NCBI RefSeq assembly: GCF_004341105.1
Contig: NZ_SLZK01000010.1
Coordinates: forward strand, 83,553 to 147,552
DNA length: 64,000 bases
Direction of reading: 5' to 3'
From: Rhizobium sp. BK418
GTDB lineage: Bacteria; Pseudomonadota; Alphaproteobacteria; Rhizobiales; Rhizobiaceae
Below the pieces are notes generated by a model, which was not told the DNA's origin, searched no databases, and saw only the letters and a list, made by a program, of their open reading frames with translations. Positions 46,770 to 56,733 of this stretch are shown here, one piece after another. The translations under genes and the position numbers were made by a program. How positions within the stretch are numbered: the stretch's first letter is position 1; each line of letters begins with the position of its first letter.

Positions 46770-49700
46770 ACCTGTCAGCGCACTTCATTGCCAGGCCGAG
46801 ATTTGCAATGGTCATCGCCGTCGTAATGATGCTTGCGGGTGGCCTGTCGCTCTTCTTGATACCTGTCGCCCAGTTTCCGCAGATCACGCCGCCCGAAGTG
46901 CAGGTGACAGCCAGCTATCCCGGCGCCAATGCCAGCGTCATGACCGACAGCGTGGCAGCACCGATTGAGGATCAGGTAAACGGCGTTGAGGACATGCTCT
47001 ACATGTCGTCGTCAAGCACCAACAACGGCACCTATAGCCTTACAGTTACGTTTGCGGCGGGCACCGATCCAGCAATCGCGCAGGTGAACGTTCAAAATCG
47101 GGTCGCAATGGCACAGCCGCGCCTTCCCGCTGCCGTGACGCAAGCAGGCGTTTCAGTCAGAACTCGTTCGTCGAGCATGCTGCTCGGCTTTGCGATCTAC
47201 TCGCCGAAAGGGACCAGGGACGAAGTCTTCATCAGCAACTATGCGATGATCAACATCCGCGACGCGATCGCCCGCCTTCCCGGCGTTGGCGAGGCGAGCG
47301 TGTTCGGCCCAGCCTACAGCATGCGGATCTGGATGAATCCGGATCGCATGCAGGCTCTTGGAGTAACCGCGACCGACCTGACCGCGGCGATCCAGGCCCA
47401 AAATGTCCAGGCGTCCGCCGGCCAGCTCGGTTCGCCCCCGTCGCCCAGCGGTCAGCAGCTGCAGTTGACGGTCATGGCCAGAGGAAGGCTTGCCGATGCA
47501 GACGAGTTCGGCAACATCATCATCCGCACCAACAAGGACGGAGCAATCGTCCATCTCCGCGATGTCGCCCGGATCGAGCTCGGCGCGCAATCCTACGATA
47601 CGGCATCGACCTTCAATGGCAGGCCGAGCGCCACCGTCGTCGTCTATCAATCGACCGATGCGAACGCGCTGGCGGTATCGAACGCTGTTCTCGGCCAACT
47701 GCAGACGTTGTCGAAACAATTCCCCAATGACCTCGCCTATACGGTCGTTTTCGACACGACCGCTTTCGTTCGGCAGACCATCCAGGAAATTTTCGTCACT
47801 TTGGCGATCACCTTCGTGCTCGTTGTCGTTGTCGTGTTCCTTTTCCTGCAGGATTGGCGGGCGACAATCATCCCGACGCTGACGATACCCGTTTCACTGG
47901 TCGGCGGTTTCGCCGTGCTTTATCTCATGGGCTATTCGGCCAATACGATCACGCTTTTCGCGATGATTCTCGCGATCAGTCTTGTCGTGGACGACGCGAT
48001 CATCGTGGTGGAAAATGTCCAGCGCGTCATGAGCGAGACGGGCGTTGACGTGCGTGAGGCGACGCTGCGCACGATGAGCCAGGTTACAGGCCCAATCGTG
48101 GCGACGACATTGGTGCTGGCCGCGCTCTTCGTACCGGTTGCTTTCCTCGCTGGCATAACCGGCGAACTCTACCGTCAGTTCGCGGTTACCATCCTGATCA
48201 CGATCACCTTCTCGACGATCAACGCCCTGACACTCAGTCCGGCGCTCTGCGTCCAAATCCTCCGGCCGGCAAATGAGACCCGCGCGAAGTTGTTTGGCGG
48301 GATAAACCGAGGCCTTGATGCATGGCGACGATTTTATCTTTCCCTGCTTGCGGCTTTCGCGCGCAAAATTGCCCTCAGCCTGCTGTTTTTCATGATGATC
48401 GCGGCAGGTGTCTACGGTCTCTACCGCATCTTGCCGGTGGGTTTTGTTCCCGCCGAAGATCAAGGCTATCTCTTCATGAACGTGCAATTGCCCGATTCGG
48501 CTTCCCTCGAGCGCACGCAGGAGACACTCGCGACGGTCACCTCCATACTTCAGCGGACGCCAGGGATTGCGAATACCATCGCCATTGCCGGGACCAGCAT
48601 GATAGGCGGCGGCGGCTCCAACTCAGCGATGATCATCTCAGCGCTCACGCCATGGAGCGAACGCGGGCCGGACAAGAGCGTCTTTGCCTTGACGAATGGA
48701 CTTCGAGCGGCGTTCACAAAGATTTCGACGGCATCGGTGGTACCGTTCAATCCGCCGGCAATACCTGGTCTCGGGACGACCGGCGGCTTCGACTTTCGCC
48801 TTCAGGCGCGCGCCGGGCAAAGCCAGGAAGAGCTTGCCGAGGTGATGCGCGGGCTGATCGTCGCTGCAAATCAGACGAAGCAGTTGACCGGCGTCTTCAG
48901 CACGTTTTCCGCCAACGCGCCGCAGATCTATCTCGACATCGACCGACGGCGCGCCGAACTCTTCGGCGTCTCGCCGGCGACGATCTTCACCACGCTGCAA
49001 GCGCATCTGGGATCTGCCTATGTCGACGACTTCAACATATTTTCGCGCGTATACCAGGTCCGGATACAGGACGAGCCTCTGTTCCGGTCGCGCATCGAAG
49101 ATATCCAGCGGCTGAGAGTGCGAAGCCAGTCTGGCGATCTGGTGCCTTTGCAAGGATTGCTTTCCATCTCGATCATCTACGGACCAAACTCGGTCAACCG
49201 TTATAATCTTTTTCCATCCGCCGCGATCAACGGCCAGGCTGCGGCGGGTACGAGCACAGGGGATGCCCTGAGCGTCATGGAGGCGCTCGCTGCGGAAAAG
49301 CTGCCGCCGGGCTTTGGTTATGAATGGACAGGACTTGCGCTTCAGGAAAAGCAAGCGGGCGGACAGACGGTCATCATCCTGATCATGGGGATCATTGCCA
49401 CCTATCTCTTCCTCGTCGCTCAATATGAAAGCTGGAGCGTCCCGCTCGCAGTGATGATGTCGGTGGTCGTCGCTGTGCTCGGGGCCTTAGCCGGATTGGC
49501 AGTCGGCAGTATCGATCTCAATATCTACGCCCAAATTGGCCTGCTGCTGCTGATCGGGCTTGCAGCCAAGAACGCCATTCTCATCGTGGAGTTCGCCAAG
49601 GAGCGCCGGGAAGAAGGTTTCAGCATCATGGAAGCGGCAAGCGAAGGGACGTCGCAACGCTTCAGGCCGGTGCTGATGACGGCGATGGCCTCCATACTGG

Positions 49701-49975
49701 GCGTGGTACCGCTGGTAGTGGCAACCGGAGCCGGAGCAGCCAGCCGCCAGGCGATCGGCGTTACCGTTCTCGGCGGGCTGCTGCTCGGAACGATTGTCGG
49801 CCTCCTCGTTATTCCTTTGCTCTATATATTGGTTCAGACGGTGAGGGAGGCTGCCAAGCGGAAGATATTTGGTGCCGCCGGTGCCGAGAAGAACCGCCGT
49901 TCTACCGCGGCGACCAGCACGAATGAAGGAGGGACAGCCGCTCGGATTGAAGCTGGAAACGCTGAAGTGGAGTAG
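46766..49975 (+). CDS. RND multidrug efflux permease, AcrB/HAE1-like
   Basis: A 1069-residue 12-helix pump with the two large periplasmic loops of HAE1 RND proteins. Motifs include FPQITPPEVQVTASYPGANA, the proton-relay acids in SLVVDDAIIVVENVQR of TM4, and IGLLLLIGLAAKNAILIVEF in TM10-11. With the adaptor it would export hydrophobic compounds or drugs through a TolC-like channel, which is not encoded here. Confidence 0.95.
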   Translation: MNLSAHFIARPRFAMVIAVVMMLAGGLSLFLIPVAQFPQITPPEVQVTASYPGANASVMTDSVAAPIEDQVNGVEDMLYMSSSSTNNGTYSLTVTFAAGTDPAIAQVNVQNRVAMAQPRLPAAVTQAGVSVRTRSSSMLLGFAIYSPKGTRDEVFISNYAMINIRDAIARLPGVGEASVFGPAYSMRIWMNPDRMQALGVTATDLTAAIQAQNVQASAGQLGSPPSPSGQQLQLTVMARGRLADADEFGNIIIRTNKDGAIVHLRDVARIELGAQSYDTASTFNGRPSATVVVYQSTDANALAVSNAVLGQLQTLSKQFPNDLAYTVVFDTTAFVRQTIQEIFVTLAITFVLVVVVVFLFLQDWRATIIPTLTIPVSLVGGFAVLYLMGYSANTITLFAMILAISLVVDDAIIVVENVQRVMSETGVDVREATLRTMSQVTGPIVATTLVLAALFVPVAFLAGITGELYRQFAVTILITITFSTINALTLSPALCVQILRPANETRAKLFGGINRGLDAWRRFYLSLLAAFARKIALSLLFFMMIAAGVYGLYRILPVGFVPAEDQGYLFMNVQLPDSASLERTQETLATVTSILQRTPGIANTIAIAGTSMIGGGGSNSAMIISALTPWSERGPDKSVFALTNGLRAAFTKISTASVVPFNPPAIPGLGTTGGFDFRLQARAGQSQEELAEVMRGLIVAANQTKQLTGVFSTFSANAPQIYLDIDRRRAELFGVSPATIFTTLQAHLGSAYVDDFNIFSRVYQVRIQDEPLFRSRIEDIQRLRVRSQSGDLVPLQGLLSISIIYGPNSVNRYNLFPSAAINGQAAAGTSTGDALSVMEALAAEKLPPGFGYEWTGLALQEKQAGGQTVIILIMGIIATYLFLVAQYESWSVPLAVMMSVVVAVLGALAGLAVGSIDLNIYAQIGLLLLIGLAAKNAILIVEFAKERREEGFSIMEAASEGTSQRFRPVLMTAMASILGVVPLVVATGAGAASRQAIGVTVLGGLLLGTIVGLLVIPLLYILVQTVREAAKRKIFGAAGAEKNRRSTAATSTNEGGTAARIEAGNAEVE

Positions 49976-49984
49976 ATCTGGCGC

Positions 49985-50689
49985 ATGATCGCTAATGCCG
50001 GTGAGGATGGTGCGGAATATGTCGTGCTGGTGCATGGGCTTGCGCGCGGCAGCGGATCTCTACGGCTTGTCGAGAAGGTGCTGACGCGTCGCGGATTCCT
50101 TGTCATCAATAACGGGTATCCCTCCACTCGCGCGACAATCTCTGAACTTGCGGGCTACGTCGGTGATGCAGTGGCGATGTGCGGTGCAAGACGCGTCAAT
50201 TTCGTAACCCACTCCATGGGGGGAATCCTCGTTCGCTATTGGCTGGCGCATCGGCGTCCTCCAAATCTCGGGCGGGTCGTCATGTTGGCGCCGCCCAACA
50301 ACGGATCCGAAATCGTGGATATTTTCGGAGAGACGCTGCCATTTCATTGGATCAACGGCCCAGCCGGACGCGAGCTTGGAACCGGTCCGGCGGCATTGCC
50401 GAAGCTTCTGCCGCTTCCGGATTATCCCGTCGGCATCATCGCAGGCGACATGTCGCTCAATCCGCTTTTCAACCGCATCATCAAGGGGCGAAACGATGGA
50501 AAAGTGTCCGTCGCTTCAACGAGGCTGGAGGGCGCGGCTGACCATCTGGTGCTACGCGTCACGCACACATTCATGATGTTCAATCCGATCGTTATCGCCG
50601 AGACAATCAATTTTGTCGAAAACGGCGCGTTTCAACACGGCCTGACAATGCAGGAGGCGCGCCTGGCGCTGCTCGCGATGTTCCAATAA
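49985..50689 (+). CDS. Alpha/beta hydrolase (lipase/PGAP1-like)
   Basis: A 234-residue alpha/beta hydrolase with YVVLVHGLARGSGS (oxyanion region), nucleophile elbow FVTHSMGGILVRYW, and late acid/His candidates (DHLVLRVTHTF). The pattern fits small triacylglycerol-lipase-like or esterase proteins without a signal peptide. It lies 9 nt after the RND pump on the same strand and could share its transcript. Ribosome site weak. Confidence 0.85.
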   Translation: MIANAGEDGAEYVVLVHGLARGSGSLRLVEKVLTRRGFLVINNGYPSTRATISELAGYVGDAVAMCGARRVNFVTHSMGGILVRYWLAHRRPPNLGRVVMLAPPNNGSEIVDIFGETLPFHWINGPAGRELGTGPAALPKLLPLPDYPVGIIAGDMSLNPLFNRIIKGRNDGKVSVASTRLEGAADHLVLRVTHTFMMFNPIVIAETINFVENGAFQHGLTMQEARLALLAMFQ

Positions 50690-50832
50690 AGGACGCGGCG
50701 CCTTCCTTGCTTTCAAAGCGGTAAACCGGACTTGTCTTTGATAGGCCGACAATCTTGGGCAAGAGAAGAACAGATTAGCAAAAACGCACGTATAGCGGTA
50801 TCCTGACCGCTGATCAAAGGGAGGTGCGATCC

Positions 50833-51171
50833 ATGAATCTGGTTCGGATGGCGGCAACCGCCTTGTTCGGAATTGCAATCGCATGGACAAGCGCTGAACC
50901 GTCGTACGCGGCTTCGGCGCGGGTGACGGCCACGGTGCAAGTCCGATCGGGACCTAGTACTTCATATCGTATCGTCGGTCAGTTACGACGAGGCGACAGG
51001 GTAAACGTCAACCGCTGCTCATCGTCGCGAAGGTGGTGCAACGTCAACTCCCGGCATTCCCGCACCGGCTGGGTCAATTCTCGTTTCCTCGATCGTGTTT
51101 CGGGGTATGGCAGTCGTCGGGGCGGTGTATGCTTTTACGGCGCTCGTGGCTATGTTTGCCTCGGCCGTTAA
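50833..51171 (+). CDS. Exported SH3-domain protein
   Basis: A 112-residue protein with a signal peptide (MNLVRMAATALFGIAIAWTS, ending SYAA) and one bacterial SH3 domain (TVQVRSGPSTSYRIVGQLRR, then GDRVNVNRC...WCNV...GWVNSRFL). Such domains bind cell-wall peptides. GGGAGG upstream fixes ATG 50833. The Cys-containing tail (GGVCFYGARGYVCLG) is short and Gly-rich. Confidence 0.85.
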   Translation: MNLVRMAATALFGIAIAWTSAEPSYAASARVTATVQVRSGPSTSYRIVGQLRRGDRVNVNRCSSSRRWCNVNSRHSRTGWVNSRFLDRVSGYGSRRGGVCFYGARGYVCLGR

Positions 51172-51190
51172 CGCCATCTCCTGGCGGATT

Positions 51191-52246
51191 TCAGGTCGAG
51201 ACGCCGCCGCGGTCGGCTTCGCTGCCGCGTCCCAGCAGTTCGGACACCCATCGGCTGGATGGGTGATGGCGGCAGAACGTGACTAGCGCGATGGAGATCG
51301 GTACCCCGATGAACGCGCCGAAAATCCCCCACACATAACCCCAAGCAAAAACGGAAAACAGCACGACGACTGGCGAAAGGGAGAGAGCATTGCCGGACAC
51401 GCGCGGCTCGATATAGCTGCCGAGTGTAAACTGAATGATGTTGAGCCCCAGGAAGATGGCAATCGCCGACTGCCAATTATCAAGCTGAATTAGCGCGAAC
51501 GCGGTGGGAAGCAACGTTGCCACGAGCGGACCGATGAAGGGTATGTAATTCAGAACGAAAGCAATCACACCCCATTCCTTCGCAAGCGGCAGCTCGAAGC
51601 CGCTGGTGAACAACCAGATGAAAAGCCCCGTCGCGATGCTCATGATCGTCCGGATCCGCATGTAGCGGCGAAGCTTTTGTGCCGTTTCCCGGCTGCCGTC
51701 GAGGAGCAATTTTCTCGCAACGGGGTTTTGCATTGTCTTGATCCGGCTCTCGAAGCCTTCGACCTCCATCAAGCCGAGAAGCAGGTATGTGAGAGCGATC
51801 AGCCAGAAGCTGAACGTGCTGTTGACGCGGCTCGTCACAGTCTGAACCACCCGCATTACTGAAGCGGTGCCGACGTTGTCGGCCCAGATCACATCGACGT
51901 CGATGCCGTGGTCCTCCAGCCACCGACGAAGTTCATCATAGTGTTGCTGAAAGCGAGCGGTATTGTCGACCATCCACCCGCCGACGCGCCCGAAAGACCA
52001 GGTGAAGATCCAGCCGAACGCCAGAAGGGCCAGCATCATGACGGCCAATGTCACCAGAAGCGCAATGTATCGTGGCAGGAAGGTCTGCACGCGATGCTGA
52101 ACCGGCCATAGAAGGGCTAGCGCCAAAAACGCCAATGCCAGCGGCGCAAGCACCGTTGCGCCCGCCGGCAAAATGGCGATCACGAAAAGCGCTGCAACGA
52201 CGACTTGAGCCGAAGGAACCGCTCGATGTCGACCTGCCCGCATCAT
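51191..52246 (-). CDS. AI-2E family transporter
   Basis: A 351-residue membrane protein of the PerM/AI-2E exporter family: two N-terminal helix pairs, a central soluble segment (about 90-150), then the conserved VLNYIPFIGPLVATLLPTAF and SLSPVVVLFSVFAWGYVWGI. Substrates are mostly unknown (quorum signal, sodium/proton exchange in some). Convergent with the SH3 gene, ending 20 nt from it. Confidence 0.9.
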   Translation of the reverse strand: MMRAGRHRAVPSAQVVVAALFVIAILPAGATVLAPLALAFLALALLWPVQHRVQTFLPRYIALLVTLAVMMLALLAFGWIFTWSFGRVGGWMVDNTARFQQHYDELRRWLEDHGIDVDVIWADNVGTASVMRVVQTVTSRVNSTFSFWLIALTYLLLGLMEVEGFESRIKTMQNPVARKLLLDGSRETAQKLRRYMRIRTIMSIATGLFIWLFTSGFELPLAKEWGVIAFVLNYIPFIGPLVATLLPTAFALIQLDNWQSAIAIFLGLNIIQFTLGSYIEPRVSGNALSLSPVVVLFSVFAWGYVWGIFGAFIGVPISIALVTFCRHHPSSRWVSELLGRGSEADRGGVST

Positions 52247-52264
52247 TATCCTCGTCTGGGAAAG

Positions 52265-53707
52265 TCAGAGTGTGTTCTTGAAAATCTGGCCGTCCTTCAT
52301 GACGACCTTCAGATTTTTCTCGGGATTGTCGACCAGTCTTATGTCATCGAGCGGATTGCCGTCCCAGACGAGCATGTCGGCAAACGCCCCCTTTTCGATG
52401 ACGCCCAAGCTGCCAGCATAAGGCGCGCGCAAGTTTGAGAGCGTCAGAAGACTTGCATTGCCTGATGTCGCCATGCGCAGGGCCTCGGCGTTCGTGTACC
52501 AGTTGCTAAGATGCGTGAGCATGGTGTTCTGGCGAGCCGTCAATTCGGGCGAGAACAGAAGATCCGAGCCCCAGGCGGTCTTGATGCCGTACTTCTTCGC
52601 GTATCCGTAGATTTTCGGTGTTCCGACAAAAATCCGCGCGGCGCGCTCGGCGCCGACGCCAGTCTGCGAGGCGGTATCTTCCATCGACAGGAAAGGTTGG
52701 GTGCTGAGCCAGATATTTCTGTCGGAAAACATCCTTGCCGTCTGCTCGTCCATGAGGTGGGCATGTTCGATACATGCCGCTCCCGCGGCGACGGCGCGCT
52801 GGACGGTGTTGGACGCGTAGGCATGGACCGTTACATATGTGTTCCAGTCCCTTGCCACATCGACCGCTGCGCGAATTTCCTCCTCGCTGAACGTGGTCAT
52901 GTCGAGCGGGCTGCGTGGAGACGAGACCCCTCCTCCTCCGACAATCTTGACCTGCGACGCTCCCTGGAGAAGTTGCTCGCGCACTCGGCGTTTCAAGCCT
53001 CCGACATCATCGACGATGGCCGCGCTTCCCATCATTTCACTGAGACTGAGCTGGCCGTCTCTTGGAGGGATTTCAAACGGCATGCGCAAATCGCCATGAC
53101 CGCCCGATGTCGTGATCATCGCCCCGGACGGGAAGATGCGCGGACCGGGAATAATGCCGCTATCGATTGCCTGTTTGAAGGTGAAGACCGGGCCGCCCAG
53201 GTCGCGGATGGTGGTAAAGCCTCGGAGCAAGGTGCGTTCGGCCTCTGCGGTGGAGGCGGCAAAGATGATGCCTGGGTCGCCCGTCATCAGGACTTGCAGG
53301 GGAACCGCTGCATAAATCGCGTGCCAATGCGCATCGATCATGCCCGGCATCAACACACGGTCGTCACAGCCGATGATCATCGCATCCTCGGGCGCGGGAT
53401 TGTTTGCCGGATCGATGGCGACGATCCTGTCCGCTTCCACCAGCACCTGCACGCCGTTTTGCAACGTGTCGGATTTGCCGTCGAAAAGCCGGATCTGCCT
53501 CAGAAGCATCTTTGACGGTCGCTGTGCCGTCTGCGCGTTGCCAATTCGGGGAGCCATGCCGGCGACGGCAACCGATCCGATGCCAGCAAGGAAATTTCGC
53601 CGCGAATAATCGCTGAGATAACGGGATCGCTGTTGAAGATTGGGATTTGCACAGCCGCAACCCGCGTCGTGGACGAGATGGCTATATTTCCTACCAGTTC
53701 TAAACAT
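52265..53707 (-). CDS. Tat-exported amidohydrolase
   Basis: A 480-residue amidohydrolase with a twin-arginine signal (YSRRNFLAGIGSVAVAGMAP). Metal motifs: MPGMIDAHWHAIYA, a central lysine-type strand (SQVKIVGGGGVSSP), TVHAYASN, CIEHAHLMDEQ and TAWGSDLLF. It resembles imidazolonepropionase/prolidase-type exported hydrolases. ATG 53707 has GGAG upstream; a longer form from 53761 is possible but less likely. Its 5' end lies 130 nt from the end of arcA on the same strand. Confidence 0.86.
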   Translation of the reverse strand: MFRTGRKYSHLVHDAGCGCANPNLQQRSRYLSDYSRRNFLAGIGSVAVAGMAPRIGNAQTAQRPSKMLLRQIRLFDGKSDTLQNGVQVLVEADRIVAIDPANNPAPEDAMIIGCDDRVLMPGMIDAHWHAIYAAVPLQVLMTGDPGIIFAASTAEAERTLLRGFTTIRDLGGPVFTFKQAIDSGIIPGPRIFPSGAMITTSGGHGDLRMPFEIPPRDGQLSLSEMMGSAAIVDDVGGLKRRVREQLLQGASQVKIVGGGGVSSPRSPLDMTTFSEEEIRAAVDVARDWNTYVTVHAYASNTVQRAVAAGAACIEHAHLMDEQTARMFSDRNIWLSTQPFLSMEDTASQTGVGAERAARIFVGTPKIYGYAKKYGIKTAWGSDLLFSPELTARQNTMLTHLSNWYTNAEALRMATSGNASLLTLSNLRAPYAGSLGVIEKGAFADMLVWDGNPLDDIRLVDNPEKNLKVVMKDGQIFKNTL

Positions 53708-53837
53708 GGCATTTCTCCGGAAATATTTCTGAAACGCGTCGTCGCCACGACAATGAGTCACCCTGCACAGACGGTGGTTGTTCGGGCTTCATCGATCCCC
53801 ACACCCAGCCCTTCGCGAGGGCCGCCTTTTTTCTCGA

Positions 53838-55082
53838 TTAATAGTCGACGGCGTCCCGAGCGATAGGGCATGTCATGCAATGCCCGCCGCCTCGCCCACG
53901 CCCAAGCTCTGCACCGGTGATCGTGATCACCTCGATGCCTTGCTTGCGCAATAGGGTATTGGTGTAGGTATTGCGGTCATAGGCATAGACGACACCTGGC
54001 GAAGCGCAGACAAGATTGGCGCCGCTATCCCATTGGGTTCGCTCGCGCATATAGTCGTTTCCGCCAGTCTCGACGACGCGCATCGTCCTTAGTCCAAGCG
54101 CGTCGCGTACAGTCTCGATGAAGGAGCCCGTGTCCTTGTGAAGTTCGATGCCGCCTTTGCCGTCAGGACGATAAGAAAAGGCTTCGATATTGTTGACGAT
54201 GTCAGGGTAGATCAGCACGCAATCGCGGTCCGCAAAGGTGAAAACCGTGTCAAGATGCATGGCGGCCCGCAGCTTCGGCATGGCGGCTATGATGACTCGT
54301 TCGGCGGCGTCCTTCTCGAACAGCGCTGCCGCCACCTGGCTGATCGCCTGCCGCGACGTGCGCTCGCTCATGCCGATGAGGACGTTGCCCTTGCCGATCG
54401 GCATGACGTCGCCGCCTTCAATCGTCGCAAGGCCCCAGTCCTTCGTTGGGTCACCCCACCATACATTGACCTTGCCGGCAAAATCCGGGTGGAACTTGTA
54501 GATGGAGGTGGTGAGGATCGTCTCCTCGTGACGAGCCGGCCAGTAAAGCGCATTCAATGTCACGCCCCCATAGATCCAGCAGGTCGTGTCTCGAGTGTAG
54601 AGCGTATTCGGCAGCGGCGGCAGCAGATATTCATTGACGCCGGCCGCATCGCGTATCAACGCCAGTTGCTCGCCCCCAATGGCTTCCGGGAATTCAAACG
54701 TCGACAGGCCGCCAATCAGCGTTTCGGCAAGATCCCGATCGGAAAGCCCTTCCAGATAGGATCGCACTTCATGCAGAAGGCCGAGACCGATCTGGTTGGC
54801 GACGACCTGATTGTCGAGGATCCACTTCTTGGCCTCGGGGATAGCAACCGTCTCGGTAAGCAGATTATGCATCTCGACGACCTCGATGCCGCGATCGCGC
54901 ATTTTGGTTATGAAGTCAAAGTGGTCCCGCTTGGCATTGTCGACCCACAGAACATCATCGAAGAGAAGCGCGTCGCAATTTGTCGGCGTCAGACGCTGAT
55001 GCGCACGGCCGGGCGCGCAAACCATGACTTTTCGCAGTTGGCCAACTTCGGAATGCACGCCAAATGTGATTTCCTGTGTCAT
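53838..55082 (-). CDS. arcA: Arginine deiminase
   Basis: A 414-residue enzyme converting arginine to citrulline and ammonia. Landmarks are the substrate-binding NDYMRERTQWDSGAN segment, His in MHLDTVFTFADRDCVL, and the nucleophilic Cys402 in GRGGGHCMTCPIARDAVDY. Length is normal. AGGAG precedes ATG 55082. It is co-transcribed with arcD, 18 nt upstream; arcB (ornithine carbamoyltransferase) and arcC (carbamate kinase) are absent from the window. Confidence 0.96.
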   Translation of the reverse strand: MTQEITFGVHSEVGQLRKVMVCAPGRAHQRLTPTNCDALLFDDVLWVDNAKRDHFDFITKMRDRGIEVVEMHNLLTETVAIPEAKKWILDNQVVANQIGLGLLHEVRSYLEGLSDRDLAETLIGGLSTFEFPEAIGGEQLALIRDAAGVNEYLLPPLPNTLYTRDTTCWIYGGVTLNALYWPARHEETILTTSIYKFHPDFAGKVNVWWGDPTKDWGLATIEGGDVMPIGKGNVLIGMSERTSRQAISQVAAALFEKDAAERVIIAAMPKLRAAMHLDTVFTFADRDCVLIYPDIVNNIEAFSYRPDGKGGIELHKDTGSFIETVRDALGLRTMRVVETGGNDYMRERTQWDSGANLVCASPGVVYAYDRNTYTNTLLRKQGIEVITITGAELGRGRGGGHCMTCPIARDAVDY

Positions 55083-55100
55083 CGATCTACTCCTATGTCA

Positions 55101-56534
55101 TCAAGGCGTGATGGTGCCGCTGAGCAGGCCGTAAAATCCTACGAGCCCCGCAATCACAGTGACGGCGAAAACGATGAGTTCGATGCTGGTGAAAAGCGTC
55201 ACTTTCTGCTCACGCCGCGCCCAGACGTAGAGGATGGTGCCCGGCACGAACAAAACGCAGACGAGCAGCACGTATTTCAGGCCTGCGGCCACAAACATGA
55301 CGATCGTGTAAATCAGGGCGATCCAAGCAAAGACCTGGTCGCGGCCGCGTTCCTCGGGTGTCTGCTCATAGCCTTCGCCGCGACGCGCAAGCAGAATCCC
55401 GTAGCCTGCGACCAGAAGGTAGGGCAGAAGGGCCGTCACGCTGGTCATGTCGAGCATGAAGTTGAAAGCGTCGCGAGACCAATATGTCGAGATGACGAAC
55501 AATGAGACGACGATATTCGTCAGCCACAACGCGTTGGCCGGCACCCGATTTCTGTTTTGCGTTGCAAAAATCCTTGGCATGTCCGCTGATTTGGCGGCGG
55601 CAAACAGGACTTCGGCGCAGATCAACGACCATGCGAGATAAGCGCCAAGGACCGACACCAGAACGCCGATCGAAATGAATACCGCGCCCCAATGGCCGAC
55701 GACCACTTCCAGGACGCCCGCCAGAGAAGGATTCTGGACCCCCGCCATCGTTGCACGCGTCATCGCAGCGTATGGAAGCAAAGTAATCGCGACCATCAAA
55801 CCGGTCACCCCGATGAAGCCAAGGATGGTCGCCGTACCGACATCGGCGCGGGTCCTGGCGAAGCGGGAATAGACACTCGCTCCTTCAATGCCGAGGAAGA
55901 CGAAGACCGTAATCAGCATCGTGTCACGAACCTGCGCCACGAGAGATTTTTCCGGCATATCCACGCCGCCGAAGAAATTGGCGGAAAACTGCGCGTAATT
56001 GAACGCAAAGGCCATAGCCAGGATGGCGACGACAATCGGAACGATCTTGGCAATTGTGACGATCACATTGATGAAAGCGGCTTGCTCGACGCCGCGCAGG
56101 ATCGTGAAATGGAAGGCCCATATTCCAAGGAGTGAAACGACAATGGCGATAATGGTGCTTCCGTCGCCAAAGATCGAGGGGAAGAACAGACCGAGGGTCG
56201 AACCGATCAGGACCCAGTAAAAAACGTTGCCAAGGCAGCTACCAAGCCAGTACCCGAAGGCGGAAAGGAAGCCCATATAGTTTCCAAAGCCCTCTTTGGC
56301 ATAGGCAAAAACACCGGAATCGATTTCCGGTTTCTTTTCCGCCAGAGCCTGAAAGACGCGTGCTAGCATGTACATGCCAGTGCCGGCGATCATCCATGCT
56401 ATGATCGCGCCGAACGGGCCAGTCGCTGTCCCAAAACGGCCGGGAAGATTGAATATACCGGCGCCGACCATCGAACCGACGACCATGCCCGTCAGTGCGA
56501 AAAGGGATAATTTTTGCGTAGAAGCCGAAGCCAT
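55101..56534 (-). CDS. arcD: Arginine:ornithine antiporter
   Basis: A 477-residue APC-superfamily transporter. The N-terminal helix motif GSMVGAGIFNLPGRFG marks the amino-acid/polyamine antiporter branch, and NALWLTNIVVSLFVI and ARREQKVTLF match its C-terminal half. The operon with arcA supports arginine/ornithine (or arginine/citrulline) exchange. A decayed copy of a related antiporter lies directly upstream (56734-57447). The region before ATG 56534 holds an inverted repeat near a possible -10. Confidence 0.92.
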   Translation of the reverse strand: MASASTQKLSLFALTGMVVGSMVGAGIFNLPGRFGTATGPFGAIIAWMIAGTGMYMLARVFQALAEKKPEIDSGVFAYAKEGFGNYMGFLSAFGYWLGSCLGNVFYWVLIGSTLGLFFPSIFGDGSTIIAIVVSLLGIWAFHFTILRGVEQAAFINVIVTIAKIVPIVVAILAMAFAFNYAQFSANFFGGVDMPEKSLVAQVRDTMLITVFVFLGIEGASVYSRFARTRADVGTATILGFIGVTGLMVAITLLPYAAMTRATMAGVQNPSLAGVLEVVVGHWGAVFISIGVLVSVLGAYLAWSLICAEVLFAAAKSADMPRIFATQNRNRVPANALWLTNIVVSLFVISTYWSRDAFNFMLDMTSVTALLPYLLVAGYGILLARRGEGYEQTPEERGRDQVFAWIALIYTIVMFVAAGLKYVLLVCVLFVPGTILYVWARREQKVTLFTSIELIVFAVTVIAGLVGFYGLLSGTITP

Positions 56535-56589
56535 ATTGCCCTCTCAGGAAGGTTGTTCGGACTTTTCGAAGATGTCGTGCAGCAGGAAC

Positions 56590-56612
56590 GTGCGTTTAAC
56601 CCGCACTATAAA
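56590..56612 (-). promoter_or_regulatory. Possible arcD promoter/operator
   Basis: Arms GTGCG (56590-56594) and CGCAC (56602-56606) form an inverted repeat around TTTAACC. On the minus strand TATAGT (56612-56607) directly precedes it and could be a -10 element. The arcD start is 56 nt downstream. No FNR-type or ArgR-type box is seen. Tentative. Confidence 0.25.
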
Positions 56613-56733
56613 ATGCTTCCGTCGCGGCCGTGATCGCACAGAATCCCACAACTATGCTTTGCGTCTTAAAGTGGCGAATTTCGCCAAGTTAGCCAACAAT
56701 GCGTTAAGCCGCGGAGCCGGGAGCGGAGACCAG

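Noticed and set aside
53808..53831. Hairpin GCCCT-tcgcg-AGGGC followed by a T run on the plus strand
   Set aside because: Looks like a rho-independent terminator, but the T run is on the wrong strand for both flanking leftward genes; no plus-strand gene needs it.
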